Source: Azospirillum isscasi
GTDB taxonomy: Bacteria; Pseudomonadota; Alphaproteobacteria; Azospirillales; Azospirillaceae
Direction of reading: 5' to 3'
Assembly: GCF_030849505.1 (NCBI RefSeq)
Contig: NZ_JAUJFI010000046.1
Coordinates: 1-37,261, forward strand
DNA length: 37,261 bases
Shown: positions 6,928-14,585 of the stretch, piece after piece
Layout: every line of letters begins with the position of its first letter
Numbering within the stretch: the first letter of the stretch is position 1
Notes under the pieces: model-generated
Seen by the model: the letters and a program-made list of their open reading frames with translations, nothing else
What the model was told of the DNA's origin: nothing
The model's database searches: none
Program-made: the position numbers and the translations under genes

Positions 6928-8505
6928 TTACCGCTGCGCCGACACGGCGGGCAGCACCTGCACCGCCATCTGCCGGCTGCGGACGCTGGTGCCCTGGATG
7001 CTGCCGTAGGCGCCCACCACGTCGGCCAGCGTGGCGCCGGGGATGGGCTGGAGATCCTCGGTCTTGAAACGGTCGGCGATGCGGGTCCCGATCTCGTCGG
7101 GGGAAACGATGCAGGCGATGGTTTCGGAGGCGCCGGGACGGTCCATGCGCAGGTTGAAGGGCTTCTGCGATCCCGGCGGGACCTCCACCTGCTGGTTGGC
7201 CTGGAGGAAGCTGTCGGGCTGGAAGCGGTTGGGGAAGATGCGGGCCACCGACCCGGCGGCGTCCTGGTAGTAGCAATAGACGAAGCCGTTCGCCGTCGGC
7301 TGCACGCGGACCACCAGCGTCTCCCCGGCGCGGTAGCGCGGCTGCGGCCCGCGGTCGGAGCTGAGCACCAGATCGGGCGCCGCACCGGCGGGTGCGGGTG
7401 CGGCCCTCGGCAACCCCTCCCCGCCCGCGTTCGACACCGATTGCAGGCGCGGCGCCCCCGGCCCCTTGTCTGTCCCTCTTTGGCCGGAGGGCTGGGCCAG
7501 CATCCGCTGGTACAGGTCGAAGTCGATCCGCCCCGTTGCGATCAGGTCGTTGTCGGCCTGATAGCGGGAAATGGCGTCGCGGGTGCGCTCGTCGAGCTGG
7601 CCGCTGTCCGGCCCGTCGTAATAGCCCTCGGCCAGCAGCACGCGCTGGACGTAGGCGACGCGCTGCGACGGCGCCATGCCGTCGAACCAGTCCCGCGCCT
7701 GCCCGGCGAAGGCCGGGTTGGTCTGGTCGATGCCCAGGCACTGCCAGTAGGGGGTGCGGGTCATCTTGCCCAGCACCTCGATCGTGCTGAGTTCGATGAG
7801 CGTGCGCACCGCCTGGTGCAGCCCTTCGGACTTGTTGAGCGAGACGTTGAAGGACAGGCCGGCCTTGCCGATCACCGCCCCGGCGTCCGCCCCCTTGCCC
7901 GACGAGACGATGGCGAGCGAGTTGCTGGCCGACAGGCCGGGAATGATCTGGCGGGTCGCCAGTTCCCCGATGTTCAGGTCCACGGAGATGACCGACATCA
8001 CCTGATCGGCGGAGATGCCCAGGTCGAAGGTGGGCAGGGAGATGCCGGCGCTGGCCGCCTCGCTCACCACATTGTCGTCGAGCTGGGTGATGGCGCCGCG
8101 GACATAGTAGGACGGGGCGCGGAAGTTCGGCTGCACCCCGATCATCCAGTAGAGCGCGTTCACGTCGTCCAGCGTCGGCTCGAAATCCACGAAGCGGAAG
8201 GCGTTCGACCGCTCCGACATGCGCGACACGGCGGTGATCAGCATCTCCTTGGTGCCGCCGGCCACCCGGCCCGTGGCGTCGGGGATGCCGTTGGAAGTGA
8301 TGAAGATGTCGCGCTTGCCATGGTTCCACATCAGCGTGTCCATGCAGCGCAACGCCTCGCTGAAGTTGGACACGGTGCGCACGGGCGGCGTCTTCGGCTT
8401 CTGGACCAGGGTCGCCTGCTCGCCCGACGTCACGCAGGCCCCCAGAAGCAGGAGCGATGCGGCGGCGGCCATTCTTGCAAAACCGGTGCGCCGGACAAAT
8501 CCCAT
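6928..8505 (-). CDS. CsgG/HfaB-like lipoprotein with peptidoglycan-binding and DUF4384 domains
   Basis: This 525-residue lipoprotein has a lipobox LLGAC with Cys24. Residues about 45-255 look like a CsgG/HfaB domain: GKRDIFITSNGIPDATGRVAG, a conserved RFVDFEP strand, and repeated beta segments such as DLNIGELATRQIIPG. Residues 283-337 (LLAEGYYDGPDSGQLDERTRDAI) form a peptidoglycan-binding fold of the PG_binding_1 type. Residues about 380-468 form DUF4384 with VYCYYQ at 409-414 and ARIFPNRF. CsgG-type proteins form outer-membrane secretion pores for curli or holdfast-anchor proteins; whether this one forms a pore is not shown by sequence alone. The ATG at 8505 has a strong GGGAG. It is 33 bases from the upstream DUF4399 gene, so co-transcription is likely. 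Confidence 0.85.
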   Translation of the reverse strand: MGFVRRTGFARMAAAASLLLLGACVTSGEQATLVQKPKTPPVRTVSNFSEALRCMDTLMWNHGKRDIFITSNGIPDATGRVAGGTKEMLITAVSRMSERSNAFRFVDFEPTLDDVNALYWMIGVQPNFRAPSYYVRGAITQLDDNVVSEAASAGISLPTFDLGISADQVMSVISVDLNIGELATRQIIPGLSASNSLAIVSSGKGADAGAVIGKAGLSFNVSLNKSEGLHQAVRTLIELSTIEVLGKMTRTPYWQCLGIDQTNPAFAGQARDWFDGMAPSQRVAYVQRVLLAEGYYDGPDSGQLDERTRDAISRYQADNDLIATGRIDFDLYQRMLAQPSGQRGTDKGPGAPRLQSVSNAGGEGLPRAAPAPAGAAPDLVLSSDRGPQPRYRAGETLVVRVQPTANGFVYCYYQDAAGSVARIFPNRFQPDSFLQANQQVEVPPGSQKPFNLRMDRPGASETIACIVSPDEIGTRIADRFKTEDLQPIPGATLADVVGAYGSIQGTSVRSRQMAVQVLPAVSAQR

Positions 8506-8538
8506 GGCCTCACTCCCTGGACGTTCAACCGGAAAGGA

Positions 8539-9117
8539 TCAGCGGGCCGACACGCGCGTGCCGTCGCCGCCCGCACGCACCGTGATGGTGATCTTCTTCG
8601 AGACGATCGGCGGGTCGTGCGGGATGTGCTCCGCATCGCCCATCAGAAGCTGGAGCGTGTGCCGGCCCGGCGGCAGCTCCAGATAGGTTTCCGTCTGGCC
8701 CTTGCCGAAATGTATGGAGTTGCGGTTGTTGGGGATCGGCTCGTCCATCGGCGGCAGCTCGGCGTCCACCAGCAGGTGATGGTGGCCGGTGTTGTCCTTG
8801 CGGACGCCCGCCGGCGCCACGCCGAAGTTGCGCAGCCCGAACCACACCTTGAAGCGGCCCTTCACCACCTCCCCGTCGTTGGGCCAGCCGATGTAGAGGT
8901 AGGCGTCCTTCGGCGCCGCCGTCCGCCCGGCCTGTGCCGCGTCGGGGGTGGAGGGCGTGCTCTCGTGCTCGTGCCCCGGGCTGGCCGGCTGGGGCGTGTT
9001 GGTGGTGTCGGACAGCGGCTTGTCGAGGGGATCGGCCTCCGGCGACGACTGCGCCGACGCCGGACCGGCGGCGAGCAGGGCGGCCAGAAGGATCGGCAAG
9101 GCGGCGGTGCGCATCAT
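8539..9117 (-). CDS. Exported DUF4399 protein, paralogue A
   Basis: This 192-residue protein has a signal peptide cleaved near ASA|Q (about residue 22), a variable Pro/Thr/His linker, then a DUF4399 domain. The domain shows YLYIGWPNDGEVV, the histidine-rich PAGVRKDNTGHHHLLVD, IPNNRNSIHFGKGQTE, LPPGRHTLQL and HDPPIVSKKI. DUF4399 has no assigned function; the conserved HHH cluster could bind metal. The ATG at 9117 follows GGGAGGAAATC, and the next codon is also ATG. It shares most of its domain sequence with the neighbour at 9257-9721, which indicates tandem duplication followed by divergence of the linker. Confidence 0.85.
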   Translation of the reverse strand: MMRTAALPILLAALLAAGPASAQSSPEADPLDKPLSDTTNTPQPASPGHEHESTPSTPDAAQAGRTAAPKDAYLYIGWPNDGEVVKGRFKVWFGLRNFGVAPAGVRKDNTGHHHLLVDAELPPMDEPIPNNRNSIHFGKGQTETYLELPPGRHTLQLLMGDAEHIPHDPPIVSKKITITVRAGGDGTRVSAR

Positions 9118-9146
9118 GATTTCCTCCCTGTCCCGCCTCGTTGGTT

Positions 9147-9258
9147 AAAGCGGATTGCGATCCGCTTTGGACCGCGACGGCGGTCCCGGTCGCCCATGCG
9201 ACCGAAGCCGGCCGGCGAATGAAGCGATATGAGTCCAAAGCGAACGGACGTTCGCTTT
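9147..9258. repeat. Array of short-loop hairpins between the DUF4399 paralogues
   Basis: Four perfect hairpins and one short one lie in 112 bp. Arms are AAAGCGGAT/ATCCGCTTT (9147-9168), GGACCGC/GCGGTCC (9169-9186), CGGTCGC/GCGACCG (9187-9204), GCCG/CGGC (9207-9216) and AAAGCGAAC/GTTCGCTTT (9237-9258). The four main loops are 4 bases. The two outer hairpins share AAAGCG ends, and CTTTGGAC (9164-9171) can also pair with GTCCAAAG (9233-9240). The last hairpin overlaps the stop of paralogue B. It could be a mobile palindromic element, a processing site or an attenuator. Confidence 0.7.
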
Positions 9259-9721
9259 AGGGCACGATGATGGTGACCTTCTGCGACATGATCGGCGGGT
9301 CGTGCGGCACATGGTCCGCGTCGCCCAGGATCATCTGAAGCGTGTGCCGGCCCGGCGGCAGTTCCAGCCGCACCTCCGTCTGGCCGCCGCCGAAATGCAG
9401 CGACTGCCGGGTGTTCGGAATGGGCTCGTCGTAGCTGGCGAGGTCGGAGTCCACCAGCAGGTGGTGGTGCCCGGTGTCTTCCTTGCGGATGCCCGCGGGG
9501 GCGATGCCCATGTTCTGCAAGCCCATGCGGACCCACAGCTTTCCGCCGGGAATGGTCGTCCCGTTGGACGGCCACATGATGTAGGCGCGCGCGCCTTCGG
9601 GGGCCTTCTCACGCCCGTTTGCGCTTTGACCATTCGTATTTTGGCCATTTGTGCTTTGGGCCGACGCGGCACCCGGCAACAGGAGCAGCGCGGCCGCCAC
9701 GATCATGGCGGCATGGTGCAT
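9257..9721 (-). CDS. Exported DUF4399 protein, paralogue B
   Basis: This 154-residue protein has a signal peptide cleaved near ASA|Q (about residue 22), a short STNGQ-type linker (TNGQNTNGQSANG) and a DUF4399 domain: AYIMWPSNGTTIP, PAGIRKEDTGHHHLLVD, IPNTRQSLHFGGGQTE, LPPGRHTLQM and HDPPIMSQKV. It is clearly paralogous to the gene at 8539-9117 and lacks that gene's longer linker. The ATG at 9721 follows GGGGGAG. It is the first gene of the minus-strand run 9721-5559, so the promoter for that run probably lies in the 247 bp between here and the MscS gene. Its TAA stop lies inside a hairpin. Confidence 0.85.
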   Translation of the reverse strand: MHHAAMIVAAALLLLPGAASAQSTNGQNTNGQSANGREKAPEGARAYIMWPSNGTTIPGGKLWVRMGLQNMGIAPAGIRKEDTGHHHLLVDSDLASYDEPIPNTRQSLHFGGGQTEVRLELPPGRHTLQMILGDADHVPHDPPIMSQKVTIIVP

Positions 9722-9968
9722 GGACTCCCCCTTCTCTTTCGGAATTTCAATCTTATGCTTGGTGAGCGCACAATGTTCGCGGTTTTTCGGCCCTCATCCT
9801 TTCTCTCCCGACCGTCCGGATATTAAGGACGGACGACGCCTTCCACTCATCCCACTTTGCGCGAAGCGGGGGGCGCGAAGCAGGGGACCGGTCCGCCTAT
9901 GGCCATTTTGGGCTTGACGGTTGCGCCCCCGGTGCGAAGGTCACGGGGCAGGAGGTCGCCGGTCGCGC

Positions 9969-11435
9969 ATGCCCGATTCATCCCGCCTCGCCCCGCTTCC
10001 CATCGGCCCCGCCGGAGCGCCGCCGCGCCTCAGCCTGCGCCATCTGCTGGCCCCGGCGGCCCTGACGCTGGGAGCCGCCGGGCTGGCGGGCCAGCGGCCC
10101 TGGCTGTCCGGCCACATCGCCCCCATCGCGGGCGTCATGGTGGCGGACGCGCTGGCGGCGGTGCTGGCCGCGGTGGCGTGGCTGGGTGCGGCGTGGCTGG
10201 GGTCGCGGGTCATCGACCTCGTGGTGGCGCGCAACGCCCGCGCCACGCCGATGCCGCGCCTGCTGACCGACCTCTTGCGCGCCTTCCTCTACGGGCTGGC
10301 GGTGCTGGGCATCCTGGCCTTCGTGCTGGGGCAGCCGGTGACCGGGCTGGTCGCCACCTCCGGCGTGGTCATCGCCGTCCTGGGCTTCGCGCTGCGCAAC
10401 ATGATCGCCGACATCTTCTCCGGCATCGCGCTCAACGTGGAGCATCCCTACCGCATCGGCGACTGGGTGGAACTGACCCCCGGCGTCACCGGACGGGTGG
10501 ACGAGATCAACTGGCGGGCCACGCGGCTGGTCACTCTGGACGGCACGGCGCTGGTGGTGCCGAACGGTCTGGCCGCGGGCAACCGCATCACCAACTACAG
10601 CCAGCCCGGCGCCGGATTCCGCGCGGGCGTGCCGGTGACCCTGGACGCCGAGGTGCCGGTGGCCCGCGCCAAGCGGATCATCCTGTCGGCCATCGTCTGC
10701 TGCGACGGCGTGCCGGCGGAGCCGCGGCCCGACGTGGTGGTGGAGGCGATCACCCTGAACGGCGTCACCTATCAGGCGCGTTTCTGGGTGGCCGACTATT
10801 CCCGGCTGGCCGCCACCCGCGACGCCGTGGCCACCACCATCCTGGAGCATCTGGCCCGCGCCGGTCTGGAACCGGCCAGCCCCAAGCAGGAGATGCGCCG
10901 CCGCAGCAACCGCCCGCCGCCCTGCTCGGCCCTGGGGCTGGGGCGCGACCTGCTGTCCCATGTGGACCTGTTCGCCGCCTTCCGCCCGGAGGAACTCGAC
11001 GAACTGGCGTCCGGCATGCACCTGCGTCACGTCGCCGCCGGGGAGGCGGTGGTGCGCCAGGACGAGACCGGCACCTCCCTGTTCCTGGTGGCGGAGGGGG
11101 CGCTGGACGTGCGCGGGGCCTTCGCCGGGCGGACGCTGCTGCTCGACCACATGGGGCCGGGCGACGTGTTCGGGGAGATGTCCCTGCTGACCGGCCAGCC
11201 GCGCAGCGCGTCGGTGATCGCCAACACCGACGCCGTGGTCTACGAGTTGGGCAAGGAGACGCTCGACCCCATCCTGCGCCGCCGTCCGGAGCTGGCCGCC
11301 CGGCTGGCCGACCTGATGGGGCTGCGCCAGCGCCGCAACGACGCCCACCGCCGCGCCAGCGCCCCCGCCGCCGTGGCGCCCGCGGCGACGGATCACGACC
11401 TGCTGGCCCGCCTGAAGACCTTCTTCAGCCTGTGA
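9969..11435 (+). CDS. MscS-type channel with C-terminal cyclic nucleotide-binding domain
   Basis: This 488-residue membrane protein has several N-terminal helices (about 25-120), then the MscS pore and beta domain. The pore-lining run is GVVIAVLGFALRNMIADIFS (about 132-151), followed by YRIGDWVEL and an NWRATRL strand. Residues about 331-445 form a cNMP-binding domain whose phosphate-binding cassette is intact: FGEMSLLTGQPRSASV at 401-416 with E403 and R412. This is the bCNG subgroup of MscS proteins; some members open on cAMP rather than tension. The ATG at 9969 is chosen because hydrophobic sequence starts soon after; a GGAGG lies 13 bases upstream, which is long. A CHASE2 cyclase lies 6 kb to the left and could supply ligand. 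Confidence 0.93.
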   Translation: MPDSSRLAPLPIGPAGAPPRLSLRHLLAPAALTLGAAGLAGQRPWLSGHIAPIAGVMVADALAAVLAAVAWLGAAWLGSRVIDLVVARNARATPMPRLLTDLLRAFLYGLAVLGILAFVLGQPVTGLVATSGVVIAVLGFALRNMIADIFSGIALNVEHPYRIGDWVELTPGVTGRVDEINWRATRLVTLDGTALVVPNGLAAGNRITNYSQPGAGFRAGVPVTLDAEVPVARAKRIILSAIVCCDGVPAEPRPDVVVEAITLNGVTYQARFWVADYSRLAATRDAVATTILEHLARAGLEPASPKQEMRRRSNRPPPCSALGLGRDLLSHVDLFAAFRPEELDELASGMHLRHVAAGEAVVRQDETGTSLFLVAEGALDVRGAFAGRTLLLDHMGPGDVFGEMSLLTGQPRSASVIANTDAVVYELGKETLDPILRRRPELAARLADLMGLRQRRNDAHRRASAPAAVAPAATDHDLLARLKTFFSL

Positions 11436-11460
11436 TCACCCGTAGCCTGTGATCACCCGT
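11427..11460. repeat. Perfect 17-bp tandem duplication across two convergent stop codons
   Basis: AGCCTGTGATCACCCGT occurs at 11427-11443 and again at 11444-11460. Each copy contains the palindrome TGATCA. Copy 1 provides the TGA stop of the MscS gene on the plus strand; copy 2 provides the TGA stop of the DUF2336 gene on the minus strand. Confidence 0.9.
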
Positions 11461-12622
11461 TCAGCGGGGAGAAGGGCATGCCCGCCTGCTCCATCGCCTT
11501 TTCGATCACCTCCGCCGAGGTCTGGTCGAACAGTTGCAGCAGCAGGTCGTCGACCTCCCGGTCCTGGCTGTTGCCGCAGGTGTCGAACAGGGTGGCGATG
11601 GCCTCCGTCTGGAAGCGCTCGCGCCCCGCGTCCCCGCCCCGGTATTCCAGCGCCTTCGCCACCGCGATGGCGACGCGGAAGGGCTTCAGCAGGGTGAAGG
11701 ACAGGCCCGCCTTGGCGAACAGCCCCTTCAGCGCGTGCGGCCCGCTGTCCCAGGCGAGTTGCCGGGCGTTCTCCAGGCGCAGGCTGGCGCGCACCGCGAT
11801 GCCGGCGTCGAACAGCGCGATCTCCCCGGCGCAGAGGGCGCGGAACAGCAGCGGCGCCGTCAGCCGCCCGCGGATCAGCAGGTGACGGGCCAGAAGCTCC
11901 ACATCCGCCTCCCGCGGGGTCAGCGGTTTCAGAAGGAGCAGGGTCGCCGCCTCGCGCGCTCGCTCCACCAGGATGCCGATCAGGCGGGGGTTCAGCCGGT
12001 GGCTGCGGATCAGCCGGTTCCGGATCTCCTCCGACACGAAGAGGATCAGCTTCTCCACCACCGCCGCCGACAGGTCGGGCCGCGCCGCCATGGCCTCGTT
12101 CACCGTGGCGACGCCGCCCCAGCGGTCCAGCACGCCGTGCAGGGACGGCTCCGGGATGACCGCGCCGCGGTTGCGCAGAAGCTCGGTGATGACGATGACG
12201 TTGCCGTTGCGCACCAGCGCGTCGGACACCGCGGGCGGGACGGTCCGGCGCCCGGCGATGGCGAGTTCCTTGGCCGGGCGCCGTTCGCGCAGGATGTCCA
12301 GAAGCAGCCCCTCGCCAAGCTTTTCCGCGTGGCGCAGGATGGGGAAGGCCACCCGGTCCACGTCGCGGGCCAGCTTTTCCGCCAGTTGCTCCGTCAGCAG
12401 GGAGGAGTTGTGGATCTGCCACGCCACCGCCTCGCGCACGGCGGTCACCGCGTCGGCGGCGAAGCGTTGCAGGATGTCCATGGCCAGCGCCCGTTCCGCG
12501 TCGGCCAGTTCGCCCGCTTCCAGGTCGCGCACCAGATGGGTCATGGTGTCGATGCGCGCCTGGGCGTCGGGCGCGGCCAGCAGGCGTTCGACATCCTTCT
12601 GGCTGAGGGACCGCTTCGGCAT
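11453..12622 (-). CDS. DUF2336 family protein
   Basis: This 389-residue soluble, alpha-helical protein matches DUF2336, a family almost confined to alphaproteobacteria. Visible hallmarks are SQKDVERLLAAPDAQARIDT at the N-terminus, repeated HEAT-like helices (AVREAVAWQIHNSSLL, LARDVDRVAFPILRHAEKL), IVITELLRNRGAVI, VLDRW, and a C-terminal helical domain with LKPFRVAIAVAKALEYRGGD. Its function is unknown; repeat helices suggest protein binding. The ATG at 12622 is 31 bases downstream of the MarR-like gene on the same strand, so the two may be co-transcribed. It ends convergently with the MscS channel. Confidence 0.85.
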   Translation of the reverse strand: MPKRSLSQKDVERLLAAPDAQARIDTMTHLVRDLEAGELADAERALAMDILQRFAADAVTAVREAVAWQIHNSSLLTEQLAEKLARDVDRVAFPILRHAEKLGEGLLLDILRERRPAKELAIAGRRTVPPAVSDALVRNGNVIVITELLRNRGAVIPEPSLHGVLDRWGGVATVNEAMAARPDLSAAVVEKLILFVSEEIRNRLIRSHRLNPRLIGILVERAREAATLLLLKPLTPREADVELLARHLLIRGRLTAPLLFRALCAGEIALFDAGIAVRASLRLENARQLAWDSGPHALKGLFAKAGLSFTLLKPFRVAIAVAKALEYRGGDAGRERFQTEAIATLFDTCGNSQDREVDDLLLQLFDQTSAEVIEKAMEQAGMPFSPLNG

Positions 12623-12653
12623 GCGCTGTGTCTTCCGGAATGACCGCTCGGGA

Positions 12654-13184
12654 TCAGAACTCCGGCGTATCGTAGCGGATCAGATCGCTCCACGCCCGTT
12701 CCAAACGGCGCAACGTGCGGTAGGTCGTCTCCAGATCCGCCGCCTCCTCGTCGGAACGGATCAGCGCCTCGCTCCGGACGGCCTCCAGCCCGCGCAGCGC
12801 CTCGCACAGCTTCAGCCCGCGCTCGGACAGCCGCAGCCGCGCCGTGCGCCGGTCGCGCTGCGAGGCGGAACGGTCCACATAGCCGGCCTCCACCAGATGC
12901 TTCAGGTTGTAGGAGGCGTTGGAACCGAGATAGTAGCCGCGCTCCAGCAGGTCGCGCACCGACAGCTCCTCGCCGCCGATGTTGATGAGCATCAGGGCCT
13001 GTCCGGGGCTGAGGTCGTCGATCCCGATGCGCGCCAGCTCCATGCGCAGCACGTCCAGGAAACGCCGGGTCATGCTCTCGATGATGCGGCCAAGGTCGGT
13101 GTAGACGGCAGGCAGGGATGCGCCGGACGGAGGCGCGTTTCCCGGCACGGCTGGCGTCGGCTGCTGCTTGGCGGTGGCGCTCAT
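12654..13184 (-). CDS. MarR-family regulator, LdtR-like
   Basis: This 176-residue winged helix-turn-helix regulator has the pattern SPGQALMLINIGGEELSVRD...GYYLGSNASYNLKHLVEAGY (recognition region) followed by the wing SQRDRRTARLRLSERG. This closely follows LdtR of Rhizobiales, a MarR-type protein that controls an L,D-transpeptidase and stress tolerance genes; no L,D-transpeptidase is in this window. The C-terminal helix LRRLERAWSDLIRY is the expected dimerisation element. The ATG at 13184 has GGGAG seven bases upstream; a longer frame upstream adds nothing family-like. It may be autoregulated from the A/T-rich stretch at 13275-13320. Confidence 0.83.
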   Translation of the reverse strand: MSATAKQQPTPAVPGNAPPSGASLPAVYTDLGRIIESMTRRFLDVLRMELARIGIDDLSPGQALMLINIGGEELSVRDLLERGYYLGSNASYNLKHLVEAGYVDRSASQRDRRTARLRLSERGLKLCEALRGLEAVRSEALIRSDEEAADLETTYRTLRRLERAWSDLIRYDTPEF

Positions 13185-13395
13185 CGCGATACTCCCGCTT
13201 TGAAATGAACCTTCATGGTATGGCGTCGTTCCAATTCCGAACGGTGGACGGTTCATCCGTCCTTCTGCCCCGAGAATGATAAGATTTTAGTTTAATTTGT
13301 CGAAACATTGTTGAGACATGGCGGCCCTGCGCGCCGGAACCGCCCCATCGGGCTCCTGTTGCTCCCCCTGTTCCCGCAACGGAAGGAGCCCGACG

Positions 13396-13470
13396 ATGCC
13401 CCACCCCGCACGCCGCCCCGACGCCGCACCGTCTTCCCATGGGCCGGTTTCTCATAGGAGGGTCCGCTGA
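13396..13470 (+). CDS. 24-codon upstream ORF coupled to the hydrolase gene
   Basis: This short ORF starts with ATG at 13396, seven bases after a strong GGAAGGAG. It encodes 24 residues rich in Pro, Arg and His (begins MPHPARRPDA, ends SHRRVR). Its TGA stop overlaps the ATG of the alpha/beta hydrolase (TGATG), and an AGGAGG for the hydrolase lies inside it. This arrangement is typical of a leader ORF that couples translation. The peptide itself resembles nothing I know. It could instead be a chance ORF, because the region is GC-rich. Confidence 0.45.
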   Translation: MPHPARRPDAAPSSHGPVSHRRVR

Positions 13471-14435
13471 TGCGCGGCGGGTTGGCGCTCGCCGCCGGCT
13501 TGCTGGCCGGCCTGTGGCTGGACACCAACCGGCGCACCAACCGGTCGGAACGCGAACACCCGCCGACCGGTCATTTCATGGACGCCGGCGGCACGCGCCT
13601 GCATTATCTCGACCGCGGGCCGAAGGACGGCGCGGCGCGCCCCGTGGTGTTCGTGCACGGCAACGGCACCACCGCCGACGACTGGGCGCTGAGCCTGCTG
13701 GACGAGGCGTCCCGGCGCTGGCGCTGCGTCTGCTTCGACCGGCCCGGCCACGGCTACAGCGAGGCCACGCCGCGGCGCGAGGCCGGCCCCTCCGCCCAGG
13801 CCGCGCTGATGCGCGCCGCCGCCCGGAAGCTGGGGCTGGAGCGTCCCATTGTGGTCGGCCATTCGCTGGGCGGAGCGGTGGCGCTCGCCTGGGCGCTGGA
13901 TTTCCCGCGGGAGATCGGGGGGCTGGTCATCCTGTCGGCCTTCACCCACCCGCAACCGCGGCCCGACTTCATCCCGTTCATGGGGCCGGCCATCCCCGCC
14001 GCCGGACCGCTGCTCAGCCACACTGTGCTCCCGCCGATGGACCGGCTGATCCTGCCGGCGCTGATGCGCCGCGTCTTCGCGCCGAATCCGGTGCCGCCCA
14101 GCTACGACCGGCTGCCCCCGGACCTTCTGCTGCGCCCGGTGCAACTGGAGGCGGCCGCTGAACAACTGGCCGCTCTGATCCCCGAGGTGACGGCGATGGC
14201 CCCCCGCTACCCCGGGATCCGCTGCCCGACCACCATCGTCGCCGGACGGGAGGACCGCATCGTCGATCCCCACGCCCACGCGGTGCGCCTGCACAAGGCG
14301 ATCGGCGGATCGACCCTGCATCTTCTGGCCGAAACCGGCCATATGCCGCACCACGCCCGTCCGGACGCGGTGCTGGCCGCCATTGACCGGGTGGAACGCG
14401 CCATCGCCGCCGAGCCGGCCTGCGCGGTTTCATGA
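13470..14435 (+). CDS. Alpha/beta-fold hydrolase with N-terminal membrane anchor
   Basis: This 321-residue serine hydrolase has an N-terminal hydrophobic segment (residues 4-17) that likely anchors or exports it. The catalytic triad is visible: Ser132 in GHSLGG, Asp262 in GREDRIVDP and His291 in TGHMPHH. The oxyanion motif is VHGNGT (about 62-67), and DRPGHGYS precedes the nucleophile elbow. The cap region (about 160-235) is proline-rich. The family covers esterases, lipases and haloalkane or epoxide hydrolases; the substrate cannot be read from sequence. AGGAGG lies eight bases before the ATG. It overlaps the small upstream ORF and runs toward the gene at 14586. Confidence 0.88.
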   Translation: MRGGLALAAGLLAGLWLDTNRRTNRSEREHPPTGHFMDAGGTRLHYLDRGPKDGAARPVVFVHGNGTTADDWALSLLDEASRRWRCVCFDRPGHGYSEATPRREAGPSAQAALMRAAARKLGLERPIVVGHSLGGAVALAWALDFPREIGGLVILSAFTHPQPRPDFIPFMGPAIPAAGPLLSHTVLPPMDRLILPALMRRVFAPNPVPPSYDRLPPDLLLRPVQLEAAAEQLAALIPEVTAMAPRYPGIRCPTTIVAGREDRIVDPHAHAVRLHKAIGGSTLHLLAETGHMPHHARPDAVLAAIDRVERAIAAEPACAVS

Positions 14436-14467
14436 GTCGGCCTTCCTGATTCGGCGACCAGGAATTG

Positions 14468-14499
14468 CGACTCGAAAAAAGCGACTCGCGGCGACTCGG
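14468..14499. repeat. Three GCGACTCG repeats upstream of the 111-residue gene
   Basis: The octamer GCGACTCG occurs at 14468-14475, 14482-14489 and 14492-14499, all in the same orientation, 87-118 bp upstream of the ATG at 14586. Start-to-start spacing is 14 and 10 bases. They may be operator sites for the next gene; no regulator is known. Confidence 0.45.
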
Positions 14500-14585
14500 G
14501 TGAGCGATGGTTAACAGTTTGGTTACGATCCGAGGACTAACCTTCGGCCATATCGCACACTTTCAGCGCCTCAAGGATTCCGCCG

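Noticed and set aside
6820..9222. 800-codon plus-strand open frame
   Set aside because: It is antisense to the CsgG-like and DUF4399 genes, with no recognisable domain.
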